Source: Cyclobacterium plantarum
GTDB taxonomy: Bacteria > Bacteroidota > Bacteroidia > Cytophagales > Cyclobacteriaceae
Assembly: GCF_011290685.1 (NCBI RefSeq)
Contig: NZ_JAANYN010000002.1
Location: forward strand, 861,347 to 925,346
Direction: 5' to 3'
Length of the DNA stretch: 64,000 nt
Below the pieces are notes generated by a model, which worked only from the letters and a program-made list of their open reading frames with translations, searched no databases and was not told the origin of the DNA. The translations under genes were made by a program, and so were the position numbers. Numbering within the stretch: position 1 is the first letter of the stretch; every line of letters starts with the position of its first letter. Positions 43,901 to 52,313 of this stretch are shown one piece after another.

Positions 43901-44221
43901 AACGGTAATGGAATATTTTCCATCCAGATCCGTAGCGGTACCTGTAGATGTGCCGGGTACCGATACAGTGGCACCTGGAATGGGTTGACCATTTTCGTCG
44001 GTCACCGTTCCTGTGACGGTCACATCAAATGCATTTTGCAATTTCACCTCCTCCAGCACCTGATCGGAAGCCAGGGCGGGTAAGGCAGGTTCAATGTTTT
44101 TCAGATTCCTGTCCAGAACCGTCCCCTGGGCCATAAGCCCTCCGGAAACCAGACAAAACAGGATTGCCACCAGAGGTGATATCGGTTTCACCAGGCAGCA
44201 ATAAAGTAAATTTCTTTTCAT
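40916..44221 (-). CDS. susC: SusC/RagA-family TonB-dependent outer-membrane transporter
   Basis: Energised by TonB, it imports oligosaccharides across the outer membrane. It has 1101 residues. A signal region is followed by a CarboxypepD_reg-like domain (VTVTGTVTDENGQPIPGATV, about 68-87), the TonB-box-like DEVVVVGYG (about 145), the plug (ESVSVLKDASAAAVYGARAA) and a 22-strand barrel ending in RIYTIGARITF. It is the first gene of susCD. It faces the Nudix-type regulator gene across about 900 bp. Substrate probably comes from the lyases encoded in the same locus. Confidence 0.96.
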   Translation of the reverse strand: MKRNLLYCCLVKPISPLVAILFCLVSGGLMAQGTVLDRNLKNIEPALPALASDQVLEEVKLQNAFDVTVTGTVTDENGQPIPGATVSVPGTSTGTATDLDGKYSITVPDGASLVFSFIGFESQTVPVNNRSTIDITLTESAQALDEVVVVGYGTQQKVNLTGAVGVAGSDRLVNRPVANVAEGLQGVIPNLNIEPQNGDPSQSPSFNIRGFTSINGGQPLVLVDNVPMDLNQLNPNDIESVSVLKDASAAAVYGARAAFGVILVTTKSGKAGKVNVSLNSQFSLAKPIFNMDPITDPHDFVNARNIANIRTNGVPSYDPDWVEGTRRWSENPIPENEWRVVDGALRFYGFNNYQDNIMTDFAPTQQHDLTISGGSETSSFFVSFGHLSKDGYLNSDRNENFKRYNVLMKGDFQVTDWLKLTEKVIVNTQKSDKPYFYNWDVNINSLARVNPIMPIQFPDLPQYLEAGDRGQYEQYIGMYFGGTNFWPYLEDGGRSQWRSNDIWLDQGIELTPVKGLSVRANFAYNFYNRTRQDVASKVEIVNNDLRNPNDMISNGFSGNDFINERNDMNQYYVINAVADYVFDLPEKHKLNTMVGYNQEWGQNKYVRAQNNTLITPLIQDLNATIGLQQTFGGQNHMGLRGAFYRVNYIFDDRYLIESNGRYDGTSRFPTDDRFGFFPSLSVGWRISNENWMAGSSNWLDELKIRASYGQLGNQLLVDQNDNPIWYPYIPTMGIGQSPFMMSAGQRTPYVSPAGLVSPTLTWETVISQNIGLDFTMFGGKLDGSIDVYTRDTKDMLMAQRYPSILGTGAPQSNAADLRTYGWEMALTYRNQVSSDLNYDVTLALSDWQAKITRFDNPAGALPSGNQYYEGQMLNEIWGYETVGIFQTQEEVDNAPDQTFLGANWREGDIQYADLNNDGEITPGNNTLENPGDRRIIGNSTPRYSFGINNNLQWRNFTLNLFFQGVWSRDHWPTSGNWTWFFPFNAGHVERYFIEDSWSEDNRDAYFPHPHISTNDKKNIQPQTRFLQNAGYIRLKNVNLGYNLPYSWMETIGFQSANIYFAGMNLWEYSPIRPPLDPETIWEGAIEYPMQRIYTIGARITF

Positions 44222-44637
44222 AATGGATTGTTGTTAATTGTTTGTTGATGATAGAGGTCAGTTTTTACCGATCTCGAGTTACTTTGACGGGATTATTTCT
44301 CCATAGGCTGTAATAATTTTGGATGAGCGGTTTATTTGAAATTTTTAATAAAGTTACTTTATATCGTTTTCATTTACCAGTGCAGATAATTCAGTATAAT
44401 ATTCTGTATTACTTCAAATTTTTAACTTTTTTAACTGATATCATGAGGTCTTTCTTAGAATTAGTCTTATTTTACGGGTTCATATTAAATATTTTAAAAA
44501 CAAGAAAAAAATATTAGCTGACAAAAATCTCCAAAAATAAAAACTAAAAAGCTTTTTCATTGGGACATAATACAAAAAAAGGAAGCCTGGGCCCCCTCTT
44601 CATTTACTTGTTTCTTATAATAGAAATGTTTGTTATT
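44222..44637. other. AT-rich leader/promoter region of susC
   Basis: 416 bp before susC with very high A+T between 44330 and 44560. A TAACTTTA (minus strand, near 44351-44358) is one base off TAnnTTTG. No gene is seen. Confidence 0.35.
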
Positions 44638-44840
44638 TTAATAATCGGGGTTATGTACCAGCTCAGCATTTACATCTATCTCTCTCAGGGGAATCGGGAA
44701 TAGCAAGTTCTTCTAGGCAAAGATACCGTTAAAGGCATTGGTAGTGCCTACAAAATCTTCGCAGGCACCGGGCAGGTAATTCCTGAGGTTTCTGGTTCTC
44801 AACATATCAAACCATTTGTTTATATAATATCCTCTAAATG
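44638..44840 (-). pseudogene. Relic of a second SusD gene (C-terminal end only)
   Basis: In a single frame on the minus strand there is GYYINKWFDMLRTRNL, then one stop (TAG, 44713-44715), then LLFPIPLREIDVNAELVHNPDY and a stop at 44638. The last 22 residues are the typical SusD C-terminus. The rest of the gene is gone; homology fades above about 44840. It shows that a second susCD pair once lay beside the present one. Confidence 0.85.
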
Positions 44841-45148
44841 TTTCCCCAATGTATCCGGTAAAATGGCAGAACCTATTAATAAACCCCTTCTTAAAAAACT
44901 GCCCTGTTTTCCCAGATTGAATATTTTCAAGGTAAATGAAAAATTCCAGACTTTTTTTTAAATGTACCATTGACATTTGAAAAAAAATAAGTAAACTTAA
45001 ATGCAGGATAAAAGGCATGATCCTGGAAATAAAAATAACTTATTAGATTCAGCCTTTGAATTCTGGCCTTTTTCGATAAAAAACAGTATTGATTAGGTCA
45101 GCATAAAGCAGGAAATATTCATTCACCCAACTTAATAATAGATTATAG
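44841..45148. other. Intergenic before the Nudix regulator
   Basis: 308 bp with no recognised gene. It should contain the regulator's promoter; no exact TAnnTTTG is apparent. Confidence 0.3.
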
Positions 45149-45862
45149 ATGATTAAATATTCCAGTCAAACCAGGGTTTTGGTAGCCGTGGATTGTATAA
45201 TTTTCGGGTTTGATGGTAAAGACTACAAATTGCTTATGGTTCAAAGAGGCTTTGCCCCTGAAAAGGAAAAGTGGAGCCTTATGGGCGGATTTTTACAGCC
45301 AAAGGAGACCCTGGATGAGGCGGCCAACAGGATTTTAAAACAGTTGACCGGTTTGGAACAGGTTTACCTGGAACAAATGCATACCTTTAGCCAACCTGAC
45401 CGGGACCCTGTTGAAAGAGTAGTAGGCGTGGTTTATATGGCCTTGATCGACATAGAAAAGTACGAAAAGCAAATCAACGAAGATTTTCACGTACGTTGGT
45501 TTCTGATGAATGATTTGCCTCAATTAATATTTGATCATGAGGAAATGGTACAGATGGCACTTTGCAGACTTAGGTACAAAGCTTCCATGCACCCAATTCT
45601 CTTTGAGCTGCTTCCGGAAAAATTCACCTTGCCGCAACTTCAGGCCTTGTACGAGGGTCTATTTGACATGAAAATTGACAAGAGAAACTTTACCCGTAAA
45701 TTATTATCCAGTAATATTCTGAAAAAGAAAAATGAAAAAGATAAATCCTCTTCCAAAAAAGGGGCTTATTTCTATTCCCTAAACCAGGAAACCTACAAGG
45801 ACAACGGCCAACATATCCTTAACCTGATCCCCAAAAATGAAATGCCTGCCGCCACAGAATAA
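45149..45862 (+). CDS. Nudix-fold + winged-helix transcriptional regulator (NrtR/AraR type)
   Basis: A 237-residue DNA-binding regulator. Residues about 8-140 form a Nudix domain, but the box (46-69, GGFLQPKETLDEAANRILKQ) lacks the Glu residues of the REUXEE motif that hold the metal, so it probably no longer hydrolyses substrate and instead senses a ligand. The C-terminal half (about 155-225) has the winged helix (FTLPQLQALYEGLFDMKID, then RNFTRKLLSSNIL). Such regulators in Bacteroidota control sugar-use loci such as arabinose or NAD-linked pathways. It is divergent from susC and so is the likely regulator of this PUL. Confidence 0.85.
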   Translation: MIKYSSQTRVLVAVDCIIFGFDGKDYKLLMVQRGFAPEKEKWSLMGGFLQPKETLDEAANRILKQLTGLEQVYLEQMHTFSQPDRDPVERVVGVVYMALIDIEKYEKQINEDFHVRWFLMNDLPQLIFDHEEMVQMALCRLRYKASMHPILFELLPEKFTLPQLQALYEGLFDMKIDKRNFTRKLLSSNILKKKNEKDKSSSKKGAYFYSLNQETYKDNGQHILNLIPKNEMPAATE

Positions 45863-46139
45863 ATAGACAGACAAGGCGATAAAAGTCAGGCGTTGCCCCA
45901 AACAGATCAAAAAATCAATCATGAATCGGCATGCAGCCTATTTGCGCGTCTATTGACCAACATACTCTCTATTGTCGACCAAACAGTTGAATGAGAGATA
46001 TTATTTAAGTTGCCCCAAAAAACAAGTATTTCAGCAATTGAATAATCTATTTCACAACTCCGAAATATTACGAAAATCACCTTGGATAATCCGAATGTTC
46101 AGGCTTGCAATGACCATAGTAGCGTCCGCATTGTCAGGA

Positions 46140-48314
46140 TCAACTGATCAGGCTATTCAATAAAACCCTGACTTCTTTGGGGTTTTTGATGTTGTAATTG
46201 GCCTGGGTATAGGTATATCCTACCCTTATGGTATAAGCACTTTTAGGCATGGCTTTAAAAGTGTCCTCATCTGTCCAATCGTCACCCAATGCCATTACAA
46301 AATCGTAATCCTCTCCACGCATCATGGCCAGCGCTGCCCTGCCCTTATTGATGTCCGGCCGCTTAATTTCCAATACCATGTTTCCCTCCAATACCTGAAG
46401 ATTATGGCCCCGGGCCATGTATTTCAGGTGACTGAACAGCTCCCTCATCCTGAGGTCACCTAGTCCACTTTCCACTTTCCGGTAATGCCATACAAGCGAA
46501 TGGTGCTTTTCTTCTATAAACGCACCGGGGGTTCGCAGCACGTAGTACTCCATGACTTTTCTGATATCGTCCTTCCAGCTATCGTCCACATCAGCATACA
46601 ACACCCAGTCCTCTTTTTGGTCCTTCTTTTTAAGCCAGACACCATGCTCTGCGATCATGTCAACTTTTTGCCCCTTGAACCATTTGCCCAGGGTTTCTTT
46701 GTCGCGCCCGCTGATGATAACTACCTGACAGGACTCGGACAAGGTTTTTACCAGGGATTTTAATTCCTCATCCGGAAAAGCATCCTGGGGACGGCTTTTA
46801 AAACCCACAAGCGTACCATCATAATCCAGGAAAACTATAGGTCTGCTGGCAGATTTAAAAGCCTGTACCATCTGTTCCCTGATCTTATTGTCCATGGCCT
46901 TGGACTCCAGGTCGGTCTGTCTTTCCTTCACATGCTTGAGCCTGTCCATAAAAACCTTGACCCACTGGAAGATATCATATTTTTTCAGACTGGATTGCAT
47001 GGAACTGATGCGCAATTCCTGCTCCTCCTCGTCCATGGACAAGGCCTCCACAATGGCATTTTTAACACCTTCCTGGTCATTTGGGTTTACCAGAATGGCA
47101 TCTACCAATTCCTTGCTGGCACCCGCCATTTCTGAAAGGATCAATACGCCTTGCTTTTGGGATTTACTGGCCACAAACTCCTTGCATACCAAATTCATCC
47201 CATCCCTGAGGGGGGTAACCAAAGCAATGTCGGACATGGTATAGAAGGCACTCAGTTCATTGAAAGGAAAACTCCGGTAAAAATAATGGACCGGAACCCA
47301 GTTGAGGGTTGAAAATTTACTATTGATGCTACCTACCAGGGTATCTATCTCTTCTTTCAATGCCTGATACGACTTAACCCTATCCCTGGAAGGAACCACT
47401 ACCATGATCATGGAAACCTTGCCATGGTATTCCGGATGGTCCTCCAAAAGCTGATCGAAGGCTTTGACCCGCTGAGGTATTCCTTTGGAATAATCCAGCC
47501 GATCGATGGTGATCAATAACTTTTGATCACCCAGCATTTCCTTGAATTTTTTTACGTGATTCAGTGTCTTTTTACTGGCTGCAGCACTGGCAAATTTGTC
47601 ATAGTCAATCCCCATGGGGAAAGCATCCACATTGATCAGCCTATTGTCCGCCTGAATAAACCCGCTTTCATTGGAGTGGCCCAGGATACGCCCGACGGCA
47701 CTGAGAAAGTGCCGCATGTCATCATAAGTATGGAACCCAATTAAATCTGAACCTACCATTCCTTCAAGCATCTCCTTTCGCCAGGGCAGCATGCGGATGA
47801 TTTCATAGGAAGGAAAAGGAATATGCTGAAAAAAGGCAATGGTGGCTTTGGGAAGCTTATTTCTAAGCATCATGGGCAATAACAATAACTGGTAATCGTG
47901 CACCCAAATGGTATCGTCGTCATTGGCACTTTCCAAAATGGCATCACAAAACTTTTGATTTACCCGGCAATAGGCTTCCCAATAATCATTTTCATAATTG
48001 ATATACTGGGTAAAATAGTGAAAAGCAGGCCAGATGGTTTCATTGCTGAAGCCTTCGTAATAAAGCTCCACATCGCTTTTGGTCAAAAAAACCGGAGCCA
48101 TCTTTAATTTCCTCAATTCCTCAACGATTTCCATACGTTGATTTTCATCTGCCACGTCATTTCCCGGCCAGCCGATCCAGATATTTTCACCCTCTTTGTA
48201 AATCGACCCCAATCCGGTAGCTAGTCCTCCCGCACTGGGTTTGAATTCAAACTTTCCATTTTTATGCTGTAAACTAACGGGCAATCTGTTGGAAACTATG
48301 ATGGTTTTTGACAT
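46140..48314 (-). CDS. otsAB: Trehalose-6-phosphate synthase/phosphatase fusion (OtsA-OtsB)
   Basis: Makes trehalose, an osmolyte and stress protectant, in two steps in one protein of 724 residues. The N-terminal GT20 synthase (about 1-460) shows IVSNRLPVSL, WIGWPG, VWVHDYQLLLLPMMLR, FLHIPFPSYEI-type (here FFQHIPFPSYEI) and DRLDYSKGI. The C-terminal HAD phosphatase starts with IVFLDYDGTL (nucleophile Asp near 495) and includes the late ALGDDWTDEDTF motif. The fusion is common in Bacteroidota. The ATG start is at 48312-48314. Confidence 0.96.
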   Translation of the reverse strand: MSKTIIVSNRLPVSLQHKNGKFEFKPSAGGLATGLGSIYKEGENIWIGWPGNDVADENQRMEIVEELRKLKMAPVFLTKSDVELYYEGFSNETIWPAFHYFTQYINYENDYWEAYCRVNQKFCDAILESANDDDTIWVHDYQLLLLPMMLRNKLPKATIAFFQHIPFPSYEIIRMLPWRKEMLEGMVGSDLIGFHTYDDMRHFLSAVGRILGHSNESGFIQADNRLINVDAFPMGIDYDKFASAAASKKTLNHVKKFKEMLGDQKLLITIDRLDYSKGIPQRVKAFDQLLEDHPEYHGKVSMIMVVVPSRDRVKSYQALKEEIDTLVGSINSKFSTLNWVPVHYFYRSFPFNELSAFYTMSDIALVTPLRDGMNLVCKEFVASKSQKQGVLILSEMAGASKELVDAILVNPNDQEGVKNAIVEALSMDEEEQELRISSMQSSLKKYDIFQWVKVFMDRLKHVKERQTDLESKAMDNKIREQMVQAFKSASRPIVFLDYDGTLVGFKSRPQDAFPDEELKSLVKTLSESCQVVIISGRDKETLGKWFKGQKVDMIAEHGVWLKKKDQKEDWVLYADVDDSWKDDIRKVMEYYVLRTPGAFIEEKHHSLVWHYRKVESGLGDLRMRELFSHLKYMARGHNLQVLEGNMVLEIKRPDINKGRAALAMMRGEDYDFVMALGDDWTDEDTFKAMPKSAYTIRVGYTYTQANYNIKNPKEVRVLLNSLIS

Positions 48315-48452
48315 ATCCGGTTGTTGGTTAATGATAAAAAGAGTACACTGTAGGTTATATGTAGGTCTTAAAATTATTCTAATTTAGGTAAAAAGCATAG
48401 AAAAAAAACCAAAAATGGCTTTAGACTATTTCTATTCAACAATTTATTGAAT

Positions 48453-48812
48453 TTAATAAATATGGTTTTTCGAAAACAATTTACCCAATAGATTGCCTGT
48501 CAAGGCACTTGACCCCCCTATCAAAAAACCCATTAGGGCAGTAATGCCGACCAGCAGTGAACTGTTGGATATGTCAAGTATTTGGGCAAATTTTTCGGGA
48601 AGAACCGAGCCGGAAACAGACCAGATCAGCAGGGGCATGATCAGCCAAACCAGGGCAACGCCCAGTGCCCCCGCAAAAAAGGCGAGAAAAGCAGGCCCTT
48701 TTACCCAAATGGCAAGCAACGCGATGACGATCATCAACATCCAATAGGGTAGATAAGGCCCAAGAATATAGGCTAAAATGGCATTGATCAAGAGGTGGAA
48801 AAAAAACTTCAT
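48453..48812 (-). CDS. Small integral membrane protein, unknown function
   Basis: 119 residues with four predicted hydrophobic helices (about 4-20, 24-40, 43-67, 87-113) and short polar loops. It matches no family I recognise. The last helix is Gly-rich (LVGITALMGFLIGGSSALTG). It is only 1 bp after the penicillin-acylase gene stop and on the same strand, so it is in that operon. Confidence 0.65.
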   Translation of the reverse strand: MKFFFHLLINAILAYILGPYLPYWMLMIVIALLAIWVKGPAFLAFFAGALGVALVWLIMPLLIWSVSGSVLPEKFAQILDISNSSLLVGITALMGFLIGGSSALTGNLLGKLFSKNHIY

Positions 48813-48813
48813 T

Positions 48814-51222
48814 TCAGTCTGGATTAAAGATGGTTTTAAAAAGTACCCGGTCCAAATCAGATCGATTCCTCAAGTCTATGGATATATAGGCTCCACTTTC
48901 CCATTCATCTATCAGGTTGTCGTAAAATTTACTTCCCGGATTTCCTGATTGACCACCCGGATAAATCCCAAAGGCCTCGATTTCTGGACCCAATGCAACC
49001 ACCATTCTCCAACCCGGCCCCCAGTCGGCACTGCTGGCATTTACAATATTTTTACCTCCCCCTACCAGTGCTTTCCTGCCAAAAGGCTTAAGGTTTGGGA
49101 TAAGGTGGTCAATATGAGTACTTTTATATTCCGCCCATGTAAGAGAATCATTTGAATCCATATAGGTATCTATTTCCACTACCATATCCTCAAAACCCTT
49201 GTTTATCCAATGTCTGGCGGTTTCCTTTTCTGTGGTTAGCAAGTCATCGAACCAGATGCCAGTAGGTTCATTTTTCAATAATAGAGAGAGGGTATATTTG
49301 GAAGGATAAGCAATGGGCAGACCATTGTCCTGCCAGGATCCAAACAGTTTTTGTTGAAGGTGTCGCCACCAGGACTGAAAAAGGGCCGGTGCAGGCTCAT
49401 TTGCTTCCGCAAAATAATCCCAATCTTCCAAAATCCTGATCCATTTACCAGCTGCTCCCGCTTGAGCAATGCTGTCTAAATTATCCAGCATATAGGGCAG
49501 ATTTTCAGCGGCATGCAGGTCATAATTATCCAGTTGCAGCTTCATCATGTCCGCAATAGTGATCCCCTGCATTTCAGATAGCTGCTGATTGATTCTCCTG
49601 TTTCGGTAATATTCATATTGATCTGAAAATACATAATAGGGATAATTGGGGGAAACAGGATGTTGATTGGCAGAAGAAACAAATCCTTTCCCGGGATTGA
49701 CCTCCTTTGCATGGTGTTCTACAGGGATATACCCCTGCCATTCGAATGCGGATTGACTGCCGTCCATCAGGTATTTTCCCTGTCCGGACCATTTGAGGGG
49801 GAATTTTCCCTGAACGGTCATTGCAATATCCCCATCAAGGGAGGCGAAAGCAAAATTTTGAGCAGGCGCGGCAAAATGAGAGATGGCTTCCAGGTACTCC
49901 TGGTAATTACCGGCCCGGTTTAATGCCAAAAAGGTACGCTGCTCATTGGAAGGAGCATGCGCTGTCCATTTCAGGGCAAAGTTAAGCGGTTTTCCTTCCA
50001 GCATAAAATTTTTGTCATAGACAACGGGACCGTAGTGGGTATAGACAACGGTATCAATAAAATCATTTTGGCCTTTTACCTTGATGGTATCCAATTGGAA
50101 AGTACTTTTTATCCACTGTCCATTGTAGAGGTATTCGGACCTGCTATCATCTTTAAAAGTTATTTTATACCAATCCCTTACATCCCGGTCTGCATTGGTA
50201 ATGCCCCAGGCAATGTTTTCATTGAAACCGGAAATCACACCTAAAGCCCCTGGCAAACTTGCTCCCTTCACCGTATTTTGGGGCGTACTCAGCTGAATGG
50301 CATACCAAAGGGAAGGCAGATTGAGTGCCAAATGGGGATCGTTGGCCAATATCGGATAACCGCTTTCGGTTTTTTCTCCTGCCACTGCCCAATTATTGGA
50401 CCCATAACCGGGCTCTTTCCCTGGGAAAACTTTCTCAAAAAACCCCGAATCGGGGTAGCTTACCTCAGGCATAATCACCTCTTCTGGCTCAAAGCCCCAG
50501 CTTTCCCTGGAAATCACCGGAACGATGCCTTCAGGGGTTTCCGGAAACAAATGTTCCATCCAGGAATCCCCAAAAAGATTCCTGGTATTGGTATAGGTGA
50601 AATCCTGATCCCCGGATAATATCTCCGCCATGTTCATCAAAAAAATCAGGGATTTATAGGGACTCCAGGGCTCAGGTCGATAATCCAGCAGCTTGTATTC
50701 GATTGGAAGTTGTCCTATTGAAAGTTGGCGAATATAGGCATTCACGCCATCGGCATAAGCCTGCATCATGGACAAGGTCTCCGGATCTTCCTCCTGCAAA
50801 TGTTTTAATTTGTTCCGGGCACCAAAGCGAAGCCCTTTTCTTCTCATTTCCCTGTCCCTTGGCAAGGCCATCTCCCCAACAATCTCGGATAGCCTTCCCT
50901 CTGCCGCCAATACCTGAAACTCCATTTGCCAAAGCCTGTGGGCCGCGGTGACATAACCCTGGGTCATATAAAGATCCTTTTCAGATCCGGCAAAAATATG
51001 GGGAACCAACTGCTCATCAAAGATTACCTCAACAGGTTCTGAAAGCCCTTCCAGAAATAAGGATTCAGCAGGATTATGGTCTTCGCTGTAAGCATTTTGC
51101 CAGAACCCCTTAAACGGATCAAATATACTGGCCAAAGGGGGAAGACTAGCCAAATTAATGGACAGCCCCACCGCGACAAGAAGGGAAAAAGTCAATGAAA
51201 AAAAGAAGGCTATATATTTCAT
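48814..51222 (-). CDS. Penicillin acylase family (S45) amidohydrolase
   Basis: An N-terminal-nucleophile hydrolase of 802 residues that is made as a precursor, exported and self-cleaved. The signal anchor is at 1-20. The autoproteolysis site is GYGSNNWAVAG with Ser275 as the new N-terminal nucleophile; conserved downstream parts include ANDPHLALNLPSLWY and the Asn-containing ITNADRDVRDWYK. Substrates of family members are beta-lactams or acyl-homoserine lactones; here unknown. It overlaps the DUF2911 lipoprotein gene by 4 bp. Confidence 0.93.
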   Translation of the reverse strand: MKYIAFFFSLTFSLLVAVGLSINLASLPPLASIFDPFKGFWQNAYSEDHNPAESLFLEGLSEPVEVIFDEQLVPHIFAGSEKDLYMTQGYVTAAHRLWQMEFQVLAAEGRLSEIVGEMALPRDREMRRKGLRFGARNKLKHLQEEDPETLSMMQAYADGVNAYIRQLSIGQLPIEYKLLDYRPEPWSPYKSLIFLMNMAEILSGDQDFTYTNTRNLFGDSWMEHLFPETPEGIVPVISRESWGFEPEEVIMPEVSYPDSGFFEKVFPGKEPGYGSNNWAVAGEKTESGYPILANDPHLALNLPSLWYAIQLSTPQNTVKGASLPGALGVISGFNENIAWGITNADRDVRDWYKITFKDDSRSEYLYNGQWIKSTFQLDTIKVKGQNDFIDTVVYTHYGPVVYDKNFMLEGKPLNFALKWTAHAPSNEQRTFLALNRAGNYQEYLEAISHFAAPAQNFAFASLDGDIAMTVQGKFPLKWSGQGKYLMDGSQSAFEWQGYIPVEHHAKEVNPGKGFVSSANQHPVSPNYPYYVFSDQYEYYRNRRINQQLSEMQGITIADMMKLQLDNYDLHAAENLPYMLDNLDSIAQAGAAGKWIRILEDWDYFAEANEPAPALFQSWWRHLQQKLFGSWQDNGLPIAYPSKYTLSLLLKNEPTGIWFDDLLTTEKETARHWINKGFEDMVVEIDTYMDSNDSLTWAEYKSTHIDHLIPNLKPFGRKALVGGGKNIVNASSADWGPGWRMVVALGPEIEAFGIYPGGQSGNPGSKFYDNLIDEWESGAYISIDLRNRSDLDRVLFKTIFNPD

Positions 51223-51794
51223 TCAATTGAGATGGGTAATACTAATTTTTCCCATTTTACTTCCAGACCATCAGGTACTATGGCAATGGAAAGCCATTCC
51301 TGATCTGTGTCCACCCATTCCGGATTTGCAGTAACCCTTAATACATCGTTTTCTTCCTTGTACTGAAAATGTCCATGTTCCAAATCCCACTCTGAATTGA
51401 AAATGAGGGTCCAGGGTTCATTTTCCCTGGGTATGGTAAAAAGAGAATATTTACCTGCTTTTAACGGTTTACCGGCTACCAAAACATCCTCCTCCAGGGT
51501 GACATAGGTTGCTTCATTTGCTCCTGTTCTCCACACCTCCCCATAAGGTACCAGATCACCCCAAATCTGCCTCCCTTTTATTCCAGGAGAACCATATTGA
51601 ACCGAAATGCTTTTATCTCCGATATTACCTGAAATTGTTTTTAATGGACTTGCCCGCTCTTCTTCAGCTGCAACTTCCTCGGTATCTTCCTGTTCTGAAA
51701 CGGAAGAATCCGAATTATTTCCGGAACAAGACCAATTGATGATGATCAATGAAAGGACGAAAATGCTATAAAAATTTCTGGCAATTCTGTGCAT
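51219..51794 (-). CDS. DUF2911 lipoprotein
   Basis: 191 residues with a lipobox INWSC (Cys23), then an acidic low-complexity linker (about 25-48) and the DUF2911 domain (about 55-190). Family hallmarks are SVQYGSPGIKGRQIWGDLVP, EVWRTGANEATYVTLEEDV and KAGKYSLFTIP. The role of DUF2911 is not established. It overlaps the S45 peptidase by 4 bp, which suggests the two act together at the membrane. Confidence 0.9.
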   Translation of the reverse strand: MHRIARNFYSIFVLSLIIINWSCSGNNSDSSVSEQEDTEEVAAEEERASPLKTISGNIGDKSISVQYGSPGIKGRQIWGDLVPYGEVWRTGANEATYVTLEEDVLVAGKPLKAGKYSLFTIPRENEPWTLIFNSEWDLEHGHFQYKEENDVLRVTANPEWVDTDQEWLSIAIVPDGLEVKWEKLVLPISIE

Positions 51795-52313
51795 GGTCTT
51801 CAGATTTAAATTAAACCCTAATTTATATATTTTTTCTTACCCGCCCAGCTGCATTTCACATTATTAATCCATTAAATCTTTATTGGATGTGAAATTTTTT
51901 ATTGATTCCCCTGATAACGCCTGCTTTTTTCAACGTTTTATATCAAAGCCCCGGGTCAGATTGCTCCCTTCGACTCCGCTCAGGGACCAATATTATACCA
52001 TTGACGATTTCTTTCCTTACACCAGTGGGCGTTTTTTTGACTAGGGTAATCTTTTGAGAACATTACTTGCACCCGTGCCAGTCTGTTGGTACCCCTGCAC
52101 CTCCGGCGTATTGAAGTGTAATTCATCTGTTTCCGGACATAGTCGCTTCGATAAAAATTGGTTTGCAGGACCAGTGGAGAAGGTAGGAATTGTTAAAACC
52201 CCCGGGAGAGTATTCAATTTTGGGATAATTTAGTAGAAATGGCCGCCAAAAAAAATATCTTTGTGCGCTAACGGTTCTTTTTTTTTAATTTGCAAAACAC
52301 AGACAGCAAGCAT
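51795..52313. other. Intergenic with a short dispersed repeat
   Basis: 519 bp. A TCCCTTCGACTCCGCTCAGGGA motif (51966-51987) is of the kind seen as a dispersed repeat in many genomes; it is weakly palindromic at its ends (TCCCT/AGGGA). Otherwise nothing is recognised. Confidence 0.4.

Noticed and set aside
45972-46163. 63-residue frame on the plus strand before the otsAB stop
   Set aside because: No recognisable sequence and it overlaps the end of otsAB; the 277-bp gap is treated as non-coding.
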